Assembly: GCA_028684955.1 (NCBI GenBank)
Contig: JAQUEY010000007.1
Coordinates: 1-42,051 of the forward strand
Source: Eubacteriales bacterium
Lineage (GTDB): Bacteria > Bacillota > Clostridia > Saccharofermentanales > UBA5734
Length of the DNA: 42,051 nt
Direction of reading: 5' to 3'
Part shown: piece after piece, positions 8,258 through 16,230 of the stretch
Position numbering within the stretch: the stretch's first letter is position 1
How the letters are laid out: the number at the start of each line of letters is the position of its first letter
The notes under the pieces: model-generated
Told to the model about the DNA's origin: nothing
Seen by the model: the letters and a program-made list of their open reading frames with translations, nothing else
Databases searched by the model: none
Position numbers and translations under genes: made by a program

Positions 8258-9583
8258 TCAAGACATGGCCAACAGAGCCAGGAGATTATCCCGGGCAGTC
8301 ATTGTGACAAGACCTTCGCCATCCTGATAAAAAACAGCATCCAGGACCGAACTGGTCGGACTGGTGGCCCGGTGCCACTGGAGTCGTTCAACGGCTTTCC
8401 TGTACAGCTGCTCGTGATTGGCAATCCGGGCGATGCGGGCAGTCAGGGCCAGTCCGTCCAGGGATTCGAGCGACGTGCTGGCTTGCCCCTGGGCGATGTG
8501 GTAAGAGTCGTACAGGACATTGTCGTTGAGCAGGTGTTCGATGAGCCAGCTCAGGGTGCGTGGGTCGAGCTCGCCAATTTCAGCCAGATGCAGGGCACAA
8601 GTGAGTGAGTCCGCCAGATCGACCACGGGGGCTGTACTGACAAAACGAACATAGCCTTGCTGCTGGGTGGCATAGCCATAGGCATACAACGGCAGAGCAG
8701 CCCCGATCAGTCCGCCGCGGACCAGCGTGACAGCTTCCGTATACCGGATTTCCAGGCTTGGATCCAGATCTGCCAGGGCGCGCAAAGCCAACAGGTCCAG
8801 AGAAGCCAGCCGGATCACTGGATCACTGGCAAAACCAGTTTCAGGCGGTTCACTATCCGGCTGCGGGTGTGGAGTCGGAGTGGCAGCAGGATCCTGGGTC
8901 GGAGCTGAGGTAGGGATGGCTACAACCTGGTCCGGTTCCAGGTTTGTGCCGATCACCTGAGCCAGGCTTGAAGCCAGCGCTTTTTCCTGCAGGTCCAGTT
9001 CATCTTGAGGCCAGTTGGCATAGGCCAGCGCCAGCACACGGAAATAATGGAGCGAATCTGACCAGGAAACCTGCTCATCCGCAGCAGGCTCCAACTCAAC
9101 GGCCGATCCAAGATCGGTCAACGTCTCTGGCACACTCTCCGGGGTCAGCGTTCTTTTTGCATAAACCAGGCCGTCCGGACTGACAAAGCCGGATCTGAAT
9201 TGCTCATTCCAAAGGATAAATGGCCTCTGCTCCCCTTGTTCTGCCAACCAGGAGCCATACATCAGTTGATCTTGCGCAGTCAGTTCATTCGACCAGCGTG
9301 CAGGAATTCCGAATTCTTCCTGGGCTTGCTGGTACCATGAAACAAGGCCAGAACGGGTCATCAGGTTGGCTTTCAGGCGGTCTGAAAGGGTTTTGGCGTC
9401 CTCGGCATCAAGGAACGCAGCAAAGGGAGACGAGTCATGAGACCCGGGCACACCAAAAGGGCGCGCAGGGGGTGCCGCATAACGCAACCACAGCAGGACC
9501 ACCGCTGTTGCCAGCAGCAGGATCCCGGCAATGAGCAGCCATCTGGCCTTATGGGGGTGATTGTTTGCACCAATTGTTGCCAT
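8258..9583 (-). CDS. Membrane-anchored protein of unknown function, possibly (alpha/alpha)6 fold
   Basis: The 441-residue product begins with a short basic N-terminus and one hydrophobic segment (about 14-33, WLLIAGILLLATAVVLLWL), so it is a signal-anchored extracytoplasmic protein. The rest is helix-rich and broken by a Pro/Thr/Gln-rich linker around residues 222-250. Segments such as FVSPDGLVYAKR, VSWSDSLHYFRVLALAYANW and YDSYHIAQGQASTSLESLDG recall the repeated helix pairs of six-hairpin glycosidase-like (GH8-like) proteins. This is only a resemblance by eye, and I cannot point to a confident catalytic acid. The gene is divergent from tmcAL across 48 bases. The ATG is nine bases after a TGCTATGAT extended -10 and has no ribosome site, suggesting a leaderless mRNA. 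Confidence 0.7.
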   Translation of the reverse strand: MATIGANNHPHKARWLLIAGILLLATAVVLLWLRYAAPPARPFGVPGSHDSSPFAAFLDAEDAKTLSDRLKANLMTRSGLVSWYQQAQEEFGIPARWSNELTAQDQLMYGSWLAEQGEQRPFILWNEQFRSGFVSPDGLVYAKRTLTPESVPETLTDLGSAVELEPAADEQVSWSDSLHYFRVLALAYANWPQDELDLQEKALASSLAQVIGTNLEPDQVVAIPTSAPTQDPAATPTPHPQPDSEPPETGFASDPVIRLASLDLLALRALADLDPSLEIRYTEAVTLVRGGLIGAALPLYAYGYATQQQGYVRFVSTAPVVDLADSLTCALHLAEIGELDPRTLSWLIEHLLNDNVLYDSYHIAQGQASTSLESLDGLALTARIARIANHEQLYRKAVERLQWHRATSPTSSVLDAVFYQDGEGLVTMTARDNLLALLAMS

Positions 9584-9591
9584 ATGCCGCC

Positions 9592-9600
9592 ATCATAGCA
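9592..9600 (-). promoter_or_regulatory. Extended -10 for the 8258-9583 gene, leaderless-type spacing
   Basis: TGCTATGAT on the minus strand (TATGAT at 9592-9597). Only eight bases separate it from the start codon, so transcription should begin at or within about two bases of the ATG. No convincing -35 is present. Confidence 0.5.
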
Positions 9601-9615
9601 GAATCACCTTGCCGC

Positions 9616-9624
9616 TGCTATAAT
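9616..9624 (+). promoter_or_regulatory. Extended -10 for tmcAL, leaderless-type spacing
   Basis: TGCTATAAT with TATAAT at 9619-9624, seven bases before the tmcAL ATG. No Shine-Dalgarno sequence lies in between. The expected -35 position overlaps the -10 of the opposing promoter. Confidence 0.55.
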
Positions 9625-9631
9625 CGACCTC

Positions 9632-10903
9632 ATGAAAACTGCTGGAATCATTGTAGAATACAATCCCCTGCACAACGGCCACGCTTGGCAGCTGCAAAAG
9701 GTCAAAGAGACCTTTGGCAAAGACACTGCGATTGTTGTGGTCATGAGCGGCTCTTTCACACAACGGGGCGAGCCGGCTGTGCTCGACAAATGGACCCGGG
9801 CCCGAATGGCCCTGGCCTGCGGAGCGAGCCTTGTCCTGGAACTCCCATTGCCCTATGCCACTGCCAGCGCCGAACGCTTCGCTGCTGGAGGCGTGCAGGT
9901 CCTGGCTGCCACCGGCATCACAAAAACGCTGGTCTTTGGCAGCGAGCACGGTACGTTGCCTGACCTGGTCGACCTGGCCCGCCTGCTGGCCAGTGAAACA
10001 CCCGCGTTTAAATCAGCCCTGCAGGAATATCTCGATACCGGACTTTCCTTCGCGGCGGCACGTCAGCAGGCAGTGGCCCAGCTGCTCGGCGATGTGCACA
10101 AGGCAGCGCTGCTGAAAAGTTCCAACAACATCCTGGCCGTCGAATATTTGAAGGCCATCTTGCGCCTGCCCGCCCAAAAGCGCCTTGAGCCGGTCACTTT
10201 CCAGCGCCAGGGCCAGGGGTTTCTCGATCCTTCCCCGGTATCCCGGTTTGCCAGCGCCACCGCCATCCGGCAAGTCATCGCCCAATACAGGGACAATCCG
10301 GCAGCCTTGCTCCAGAATCTGGCCCACACCATGCCACCTGAGGCTCTGGGCATTCTTCTGGAAACAGTCGCTGACCAGAAAGGCCTGGTCTTATATGAAG
10401 ACCTGTCACTCCCCGTTCTGTCCTTGCTGCGGACCCGCAGCAAGGAGACCCTTCTCGTTTATCCGGGTATGGGGGAAGGCCTGGCCCAACGTCTGCATGA
10501 ATACGCCCGCCGTCCCGTACAGGAGACCTCCCCGTCTGCACGGATCGGCCACCTGGTTGAAGATGCCATGAGCCGGCGTCTGCCGAGAACCAGAGTCCAG
10601 CGCGCCCTGCTGCACCTGCTCCTGAACCTCAAAGCATCTGATCTGGAACAATTCGATGCAGCAGGAGGGCCTGCCTACATCCGGGTCCTGGGATTCGACA
10701 AGAATGGGCGCTACCTGTTGAAATTAATGCGCCAGAAAGCCAGTTTGCCAATCATCACCCGTGGTTCCGACTTCCATGAATACGCCAAAAACCCCAACCT
10801 CCAGCACCAGGCCCAGTTTGACTTGGCCGGCACCGACCTGTGGTCGATTCTGGCCGGATCGAATTCCGGAGCAGATTTTGACAGGCCTGTTGTCATTCGT
10901 TAA
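9632..10903 (+). CDS. tmcAL: tRNA(Met) cytidine acetate ligase (YlbM family)
   Basis: The family makes N4-acetylcytidine at the wobble position of elongator tRNA-Met, using acetate and ATP directly. The 423-residue protein begins MKTAGIIVEYNPLHNGHAWQL, the exact family N-terminus with the nucleotidyltransferase HxGH motif (His14-His17), followed by VVVMSGSFTQRGEPAVLDKW and an ELPLPYATASAERFA segment. The C-terminal part is the helical RNA-binding region. The start is fixed by the conserved N-terminus, although no ribosome site precedes it and a TATAAT lies seven bases upstream, consistent with leaderless translation. tyrS follows after 84 bases with no strong promoter, so the two are probably co-transcribed. 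pta-ackA, which makes acetate, lies 1.5 kb away. Confidence 0.93.
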   Translation: MKTAGIIVEYNPLHNGHAWQLQKVKETFGKDTAIVVVMSGSFTQRGEPAVLDKWTRARMALACGASLVLELPLPYATASAERFAAGGVQVLAATGITKTLVFGSEHGTLPDLVDLARLLASETPAFKSALQEYLDTGLSFAAARQQAVAQLLGDVHKAALLKSSNNILAVEYLKAILRLPAQKRLEPVTFQRQGQGFLDPSPVSRFASATAIRQVIAQYRDNPAALLQNLAHTMPPEALGILLETVADQKGLVLYEDLSLPVLSLLRTRSKETLLVYPGMGEGLAQRLHEYARRPVQETSPSARIGHLVEDAMSRRLPRTRVQRALLHLLLNLKASDLEQFDAAGGPAYIRVLGFDKNGRYLLKLMRQKASLPIITRGSDFHEYAKNPNLQHQAQFDLAGTDLWSILAGSNSGADFDRPVVIR

Positions 10904-10987
10904 AATCCACAAGGACCCGTATCCATCCTGACCCTCCATTCCCGACCCGAACAGGCAAGATTTGTTTTTAGAAAGAGAGTGTTCCCC

Positions 10988-12220
10988 ATGTCAAACCAGA
11001 ATGTCTATGATCTGCTCAAGGACCGTGGCTACCTGGCCCAGGTCACGCACGAAATGGAAGTCCGCGAATTGCTGGGTAAGCCGGGGGTCACATTCTATAT
11101 CGGCTTCGACCCGACTGCAGACAGCCTCCATGTCGGCCATTTTGTCCAGATGATGGTCATGGCCCACATGCAACAGGCCGGCCATCGCCCGATCGCCCTG
11201 ATCGGCGGCGGCACAGCTATGATTGGTGATCCATCCGGACGCTCAGACCTGCGCCAGATCATGACTGCTGAGACGATCCAGCACAACGGCGACCGTTTCA
11301 AAGAGCAAATGAAGATCCTGATCGATTTCACAGATGGCAAGGCTCTGATGATCAATAACGCCGACTGGCTTTTGAAGCTCAATTATGTCGATTTCTTGCG
11401 AGATATTGGTCCTCATTTTTCCGTCAACCGCATGCTGACGGCTGATTGCTACCGCAACCGCATGGAGCAGGGACTGACGTTCCTCGAATTCAACTACATG
11501 CTGATGCAGTCGTATGATTTCCTGGTCCTTCACCGCCAGCACCAGTGCCAGATGCAACTGGGCGGGGACGACCAATGGTCCAACATCCTCGGAGGTGTCG
11601 ACCTGATCCGCCGCAAAGACCAGAATGCGGCTTATGGCATGACCTTCCGCCTCTTGACCACCAGTGCCGGGACCAAAATGGGCAAAACAGCCAAAGGTGC
11701 CGTCTGGCTCGATCCAGACAAGACCAGCCCATACGAATTCTACCAGTATTGGCGCAACATTGATGATGCCGACGTCATCAATTGTCTCAAACTCCTGACA
11801 TTCCTGCCGTTGCCGGAAATCGGCGAGTATGCCAAGCTTCAGGATGCCGCCATCAACGAAGCCAAAAAGCGGCTGGCGCTGGAAGTGACCACCATTGTCC
11901 ATGGCGCCAATGCGGCAGCAGCAGCGCGAGCTCAGGCTGAAGATTTGTTCGAAAAAGGCGGCCGCTCAGAGCAGATGGCCAGCACGGATTTGGGTAAATC
12001 TGAACTGGCAGCTGGCATCCCCCTGCTCGATGCCTTGCTGGCTGCCAAACTGATCCCTTCCAAAGGCGAAGGTCGCCGTCTCATCTCCCAGGGCGGCATC
12101 ACCCTTAACGACGTTGTCATCACCGATTTCGCTCGCCTGCTGACACCCGCAGATTTCAGCACAGGTGAAGCCATCGTCCGCAAAGGCAAGAAAGCCTACC
12201 ACCGTTTCACCATCGCCTGA
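10988..12220 (+). CDS. tyrS: Tyrosyl-tRNA synthetase
   Basis: Charges tRNA-Tyr with tyrosine. The chosen ATG gives [20 protein letters not shown], the usual bacterial TyrS start; an in-frame GTG nine bases earlier is less likely. A GAAAGAGAG ribosome site is well placed. The 410-residue protein has the class I signature as HVGH (residues 48-51, in [12 protein letters not shown]), the tyrosine/ATP pocket segment [10 protein letters not shown] (191-200), and the KMSKS loop as KMGKT (230-234). A C-terminal S4 domain includes [16 protein letters not shown] and ends [10 protein letters not shown]. No T-box fits in the 84 bases upstream. A strong terminator follows at 12252-12283. Confidence 0.97.
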   Translation: MSNQNVYDLLKDRGYLAQVTHEMEVRELLGKPGVTFYIGFDPTADSLHVGHFVQMMVMAHMQQAGHRPIALIGGGTAMIGDPSGRSDLRQIMTAETIQHNGDRFKEQMKILIDFTDGKALMINNADWLLKLNYVDFLRDIGPHFSVNRMLTADCYRNRMEQGLTFLEFNYMLMQSYDFLVLHRQHQCQMQLGGDDQWSNILGGVDLIRRKDQNAAYGMTFRLLTTSAGTKMGKTAKGAVWLDPDKTSPYEFYQYWRNIDDADVINCLKLLTFLPLPEIGEYAKLQDAAINEAKKRLALEVTTIVHGANAAAAARAQAEDLFEKGGRSEQMASTDLGKSELAAGIPLLDALLAAKLIPSKGEGRRLISQGGITLNDVVITDFARLLTPADFSTGEAIVRKGKKAYHRFTIA

Positions 12221-12251
12221 CGGTGCGTCAACCTTGAATCAGTCCTGCCAG

Positions 12252-12283
12252 AAGGGTCGAGGTCTCCGCCTTGGCCCTTTTTT
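12252..12283 (+). terminator. Rho-independent terminator of tyrS
   Basis: An 11-pair stem (12252-12262 with 12269-12279, two G-T pairs) with a six-base loop runs into six T residues (12278-12283). Confidence 0.85.
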
Positions 12284-12321
12284 GCGTCGGGGGAAATCGT
12301 CTTGTCCAATGCCCGGGCATG

Positions 12322-12355
12322 AAAAAAGGGCCGCTTCTTTGATGAAGCAACCCTT
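12322..12355 (-). terminator. Rho-independent terminator of rpsT
   Basis: Read on the minus strand, a 12-pair stem (12355-12344 with 12337-12326, two G-T pairs) and six-base loop are followed by a run of six T residues (12327-12322). Confidence 0.87.
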
Positions 12356-12384
12356 CCTGTCATAATCACGTGAGTGGTCCAGTC

Positions 12385-12648
12385 TTACTTGCCCAGATTG
12401 TTCAGGGCCTTGGCCAGACGGGATTTCCTGCGGGCTACTGTGTTCTTGTGCATGTAGCCTTTGGCCGCGGCTTTGTCGAGTGTGGCCTGGGTCGATTGGA
12501 TCATATCGGCAGCACCTTCCACAGAAGAGGCCACAGCGGCTTTGGTCTTCTTGACGGCTGTGCGAATCTCGCTTTTCTTGATCTTGTTGGCAGCGGTCTT
12601 TTTGGCGATCACCTTGACGCGCTTGATGGCTGACTTGATATTCGGCAT
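12385..12648 (-). CDS. rpsT: 30S ribosomal protein S20
   Basis: The 87-residue, lysine- and alanine-rich protein starts MPNIKSAIKRVKVIAKK and ends with HKNTVARRKSRLAKALNN, both typical of S20, which binds 16S rRNA as three long helices in the body of the small subunit. The GGGAGGTG ribosome site is eight bases before the ATG. It is a single-gene unit: a TTGCCA-17-TAGAAT promoter lies upstream and a strong terminator follows. The leader includes a short perfect stem (ACGCAA TGA TTGCGT on the plus strand, 12670-12684), which could play a part in control, since S20 is autoregulated in some bacteria; that is inference. It diverges from the RNase J gene. Confidence 0.97.
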   Translation of the reverse strand: MPNIKSAIKRVKVIAKKTAANKIKKSEIRTAVKKTKAAVASSVEGAADMIQSTQATLDKAAAKGYMHKNTVARRKSRLAKALNNLGK

Positions 12649-12704
12649 GTCTTTTCACCTCCCGGGAAGACGCAATGATTGCGTTTCGTTTTTTGCACTG
12701 ATGT

Positions 12705-12733
12705 ATTCTATCATGCGAATTTCACCTTGGCAA
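12705..12733 (-). promoter_or_regulatory. Promoter of rpsT
   Basis: On the minus strand TTGCCA (12728-12733) and TAGAAT (12705-12710) are 17 bases apart. The predicted leader is about 50 bases and contains the 12670-12684 palindrome. Confidence 0.72.
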
Positions 12734-12775
12734 GACTCTGCGCGTCAGAAAAGGATACCCAAGCCAGAAAAGCCG

Positions 12776-12784
12776 TGTTATGAT
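12776..12784 (+). promoter_or_regulatory. Extended -10 promoter of the RNase J gene
   Basis: TGTTATGAT with TATGAT at 12779-12784; the -35 position (TACCCA, 12756-12761) is poor. The predicted start near 12791 argues against use of the ATG at 12793 and for the ATG at 12829. Confidence 0.5.
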
Positions 12785-12828
12785 GAGAGCAGATGAAAAT
12801 CCATTTTCCAGGAGGAAACGTAATCGTT

Positions 12829-14844
12829 ATGCCCGAAAATTCCAGACCAAAACCCAGCCGGCCGGCACAAAGCGCCCCCGGATCTATTCAAGTTGAACCC
12901 CAGGCCAAACGGCCTGCCACAGCCCAGTCTTCGCGTCCGGCCAAGAAGAACGCCCAGCCGCAGGGGCAGCCGCTGCAGAAAAGCGCTGCAGCCAAGTCAG
13001 CAACTTCCGGGGCTCGTACCCACCAGCCACGTTCGCCAGGAAAACCGGCAGCTGGTCAACCGGCAGCTGGACAGGTTGCACGGCCCCAGCGTCCGGCTGG
13101 CAACATGGAGAAAGCTGCTCCACCTAAGAGCCGGCCAGGCACAGGCCATCAACCTGCAGGACACCAGAAGCCAGGTGCTCCACGCCTGAAAGTCATCCCG
13201 CTGGGCGGCATGCGCGAAATCGGCAAGAACATGACCGTCTACGAATATGGTGATGAAATGATCATTGTCGATTGCGGCATTGCCTTCCCTGCCGAAGACA
13301 TGCCCGGCATCGACGTGGTCATCCCGGATTTTTCCTATGTCATCAACAATCGCCAGAAATTGAAAGGCATCTTCATCACTCATGGTCACGAAGACCACAT
13401 TGGTGCCTTGCCCTATCTGCTCAAAGACATCCGAGTCCCTGTCTATGCGAATCACCTGACCATTGAGTTGATCAGCCGCAAGATCGAAGACCGTGGCACA
13501 GGGGTCAAAAACGCCCAGCTGATCAAAGTCAGTGACGGGGATGTGATTGGAGTCGGCAATTTCTCGGTCGAATTCATCCATGTCAACCACAGCATTGAGG
13601 ATGCCAATGCCTTGGCCATCCGGACCCCGGCCGGCATCATCTACCATTCCGGCGACTTCAAGATCGATCACACGCCGATCCATGGCGCTCCGATGGACCT
13701 GACCCGGATCGGCGCTATCGGCGATGAGGGTGTCCTTCTAATGGTCTGTGAAAGCACCAACATCGAGAAAAAAGGCTACACACCTTCCGAACGCAAGGTT
13801 GGCGATTCGCTGTCAGAACTGTTTGGCAAAGCAGCAGGCCGGATCTTTGTCACCACCTTCTCTTCCAATGTTTCGCGTGTCCAGCAGATCTTCACGGCAG
13901 CCGAGCAGTTTGACCGCAAGGTCGCCCTGATTGGCCGCAGCATGGTCAATGTCTTTGATGCTGCCAATTCACTGGGCTATATCGATATGAAGCCGGACAC
14001 CCTGATTGATGTCAACCAGATCGACCGCTACCCGGCCAACAAACTGGTCTTGATCACGACCGGCAGCCAGGGCGAACCGATGTCTGCCCTGACCCGAATG
14101 GCCTTTTCCGAGCATCGTTCGGTCGAAATCGTTCCAGGTGACACCGTGATCCTGTCTTCTTCCGCGATTCCGGGCAACGAAAAATCCGTCTACCGTGTCA
14201 TCAACGAGCTGTATCGTCGCGGAGCACACGTCATCTACGAATCGCTCTCCGAAATCCATGTCTCCGGCCACGCCTACCAGGAGGAGCTCAAGCTCCTGCA
14301 CAACCTGGTCCGCCCCCGCTACTTCATCCCTGCCCATGGTGAATACAGACACCTGTACCGCCATGCCGAGCTGGCAAACCAGCTGGGCAACCCCTGGGAT
14401 AGCATTTTTGTACTGGGCAATGGCGACATCTTTGAATTCGACACCGCCGAACAAAAAGCGTCGATCAGTGGTTTTGTCCAGGCAGAGGGCGTCCTGATCG
14501 ATGGCTCCAGTGCCGGCTTTATCGACAATCTGGTCCTGAAGGATCGCCGCCTGTTGTCGGACGATGGTGTCGTGGCGATTTTCATCGCTGTCGATGGCAA
14601 GACCAACAGCCTGTCCGGCCAGCCGGATATCCAGACCCGCGGGTTCATGTATGAAAGCGAAAGCGAGCGGGTCATCCTGGAGACCCAGAAAAAGATCGCC
14701 GCTTTCGCCCGCAAGGCTGACCAGGCCAGCAAACCGCTGTCCGCCATGCTGGCGAGCAACCAGCTCAAAGACCAGCTAAGGGATCTTCTTTTTGAGCGGA
14801 CACGCCGCCGTCCGGTGATTCTCCTGTCAGTTCTGACGATCTGA
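12829..14844 (+). CDS. rnj: Ribonuclease J with long disordered N-terminal extension
   Basis: A 5'-3' exo- and endoribonuclease for mRNA decay and rRNA maturation. From the ATG at 12829 (AGGAGG at 12810-12815) the protein has 671 residues, against about 555 for usual RNase J. The excess is residues 1 to about 118, a low-complexity Pro/Ala/Gln/Lys/Arg-rich segment including PAAGQPAAGQ. The conserved core begins LKVIPLGGMREIGKNM at about 120, followed by the metallo-beta-lactamase HGHEDH motif (His185, His187, Asp189, His190), then the beta-CASP region with ESTN, and HVSGHAYQEE and PAHGEYRH. A start at 12793 is also open but would sit almost on the predicted transcription start. The last 18 bases overlap the end of the opposing AraC gene. 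Confidence 0.95.
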   Translation: MPENSRPKPSRPAQSAPGSIQVEPQAKRPATAQSSRPAKKNAQPQGQPLQKSAAAKSATSGARTHQPRSPGKPAAGQPAAGQVARPQRPAGNMEKAAPPKSRPGTGHQPAGHQKPGAPRLKVIPLGGMREIGKNMTVYEYGDEMIIVDCGIAFPAEDMPGIDVVIPDFSYVINNRQKLKGIFITHGHEDHIGALPYLLKDIRVPVYANHLTIELISRKIEDRGTGVKNAQLIKVSDGDVIGVGNFSVEFIHVNHSIEDANALAIRTPAGIIYHSGDFKIDHTPIHGAPMDLTRIGAIGDEGVLLMVCESTNIEKKGYTPSERKVGDSLSELFGKAAGRIFVTTFSSNVSRVQQIFTAAEQFDRKVALIGRSMVNVFDAANSLGYIDMKPDTLIDVNQIDRYPANKLVLITTGSQGEPMSALTRMAFSEHRSVEIVPGDTVILSSSAIPGNEKSVYRVINELYRRGAHVIYESLSEIHVSGHAYQEELKLLHNLVRPRYFIPAHGEYRHLYRHAELANQLGNPWDSIFVLGNGDIFEFDTAEQKASISGFVQAEGVLIDGSSAGFIDNLVLKDRRLLSDDGVVAIFIAVDGKTNSLSGQPDIQTRGFMYESESERVILETQKKIAAFARKADQASKPLSAMLASNQLKDQLRDLLFERTRRRPVILLSVLTI

Positions 14845-16212
14845 TGACAGACGACCGCGTGACTCCCGGAACTTGCCGGGGGTCACGCCTGTCATCTTTT
14901 TAAACACCTTGGAAAAATAGCTCTGGCCGTCAAAGCCAGCCTGGTTAGCAATGTCGATCAAAGGCACGCTGTCATTAAGCAGCAGTTTCTTGGCCGCCTC
15001 CACCCGTACCTGGTTGACATAGATATTGAAATTGACTTTCATTTCATCCTTGAAAATTCGACTGAAATACGCCGGGCTGAGATAGACCAGTGCGGCGGTC
15101 TCTTCAAGCGTCACTTTGTGGGCATAGTGTTTCCGGACATAATCCACGGCGCGGTAGATTACATCGGCGTGCTTGACATGGGCCAGGCTGAAAACCTGTT
15201 CACTGAAGCGGTTCATGACGCCTGACAACCAGAAGGCGATCTCATCGATATTCCTGAAGGAATAGATTTTGCCCAGATAGGTGTAATTGAGACCGAAAAT
15301 CTGGGCCGTGTCCGCACCGCCGCGAATGGCAGCGCGCGAAAGGAGCACGACCAGTTCGACAACCCTGGCCCGCATCACTTCGATGCTGCCACTGCTGGAA
15401 AAAAAGATGTGGCCCAGGATCTCGTTCAGGATCTGCCTGGCTCCGTCTTTATCACCGGATTCAATCCGTTCCAGCAACTGCTCTTCTTTGGCCATCGGAT
15501 AATCGAGCAGCTCTGGTTCGACATAGGCATAGCTTTTCAAAAAGCTGATCTGTTCCCACAATTCAGCCTGCAAGTCGCCTGACTGGCGTTTTTCCTCGAG
15601 CCGGGCAAAGGTAGCGTCGGACAGGCCGGCTGCGGTCCAGTAGAGCAATTCACTCAGACTGTTGACTCGCTCTGTTGAGACCACAGGAATTTGCTTGATT
15701 TTCAGCCACAAGGTGTCTTTGGCTTGATCCGGCCAGTCGAGCTTTTCCGCCAGATCGTCAAACAGGAGATCCTCCGGATCCACCAGATGGACAGGTCCGC
15801 CGATCAGTGCGCCAACCACCTGGCCCTTCAGGATCACCGGGCTGGCCCAGTGGGTCAGCCCGATGGGACAGAAATAGACATACTGGCCGCCAAAACGCTC
15901 GGCCTGGTAGCAGCCGTACAGATGGGCATTGCTGCACAAAGAGACCGGACTTGAAGCCTCCTCGTCTGAAAGCTTCTGCTCGGGATGGGATCGTTGCCAA
16001 TCCGGACCCAAGCGGGTGGCCAGATCGCAAATCGCATTCTGGTCCGCAAACGGACTGGCTTCGTACAGGGTCTGACCTGCGGCATCGATCACCCGGCAGC
16101 CAATCTGGCAAGCCCGGCTGAAATGCTCTGCAGCCTTGATGGCTTGCTCCAGATCCATCTGGGGCAAGGCGTCCTTGTCAGGATTGTTCATATCAGAACT
16201 TGGGGAAACCAC
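14827..16212 (-). CDS. AraC-family regulator with N-terminal PocR sensor domain
   Basis: The 461-residue protein has an N-terminal PocR-type ligand-binding domain (about 20-190): QMDLEQAIKAAEHFSRACQI, LCSNAHLYGCYQ, YFCPIGLTHWASPV and VVGALIGGPV are characteristic, and the cysteines could hold a cofactor or metal. The C-terminal 100 residues form two helix-turn-helix units with LEETAALVYLSPAYFSRIFK and LIDIANQAGFDGQSYFSKVFKKMTGVTPGKFR, the AraC/XylS signature. I use the GTG at 16212 because GGAAGGAG lies seven bases upstream; ATG at 16191 is the alternative. It begins 18 bases after the rel stop, so it is probably read from the recJ-rel transcript. Its target genes and ligand are unknown. It converges on and overlaps the RNase J gene. 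Confidence 0.9.
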   Translation of the reverse strand: MVSPSSDMNNPDKDALPQMDLEQAIKAAEHFSRACQIGCRVIDAAGQTLYEASPFADQNAICDLATRLGPDWQRSHPEQKLSDEEASSPVSLCSNAHLYGCYQAERFGGQYVYFCPIGLTHWASPVILKGQVVGALIGGPVHLVDPEDLLFDDLAEKLDWPDQAKDTLWLKIKQIPVVSTERVNSLSELLYWTAAGLSDATFARLEEKRQSGDLQAELWEQISFLKSYAYVEPELLDYPMAKEEQLLERIESGDKDGARQILNEILGHIFFSSSGSIEVMRARVVELVVLLSRAAIRGGADTAQIFGLNYTYLGKIYSFRNIDEIAFWLSGVMNRFSEQVFSLAHVKHADVIYRAVDYVRKHYAHKVTLEETAALVYLSPAYFSRIFKDEMKVNFNIYVNQVRVEAAKKLLLNDSVPLIDIANQAGFDGQSYFSKVFKKMTGVTPGKFRESRGRLSSDRQN

Positions 16213-16230
16213 GGCGACACTCCTTCCGAG

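Noticed and set aside
10904-10987. Possible T-box or separate promoter for tyrS
   Set aside because: Only 84 bases are available, and neither a T-box motif nor a convincing promoter is present; co-transcription with tmcAL is simpler.
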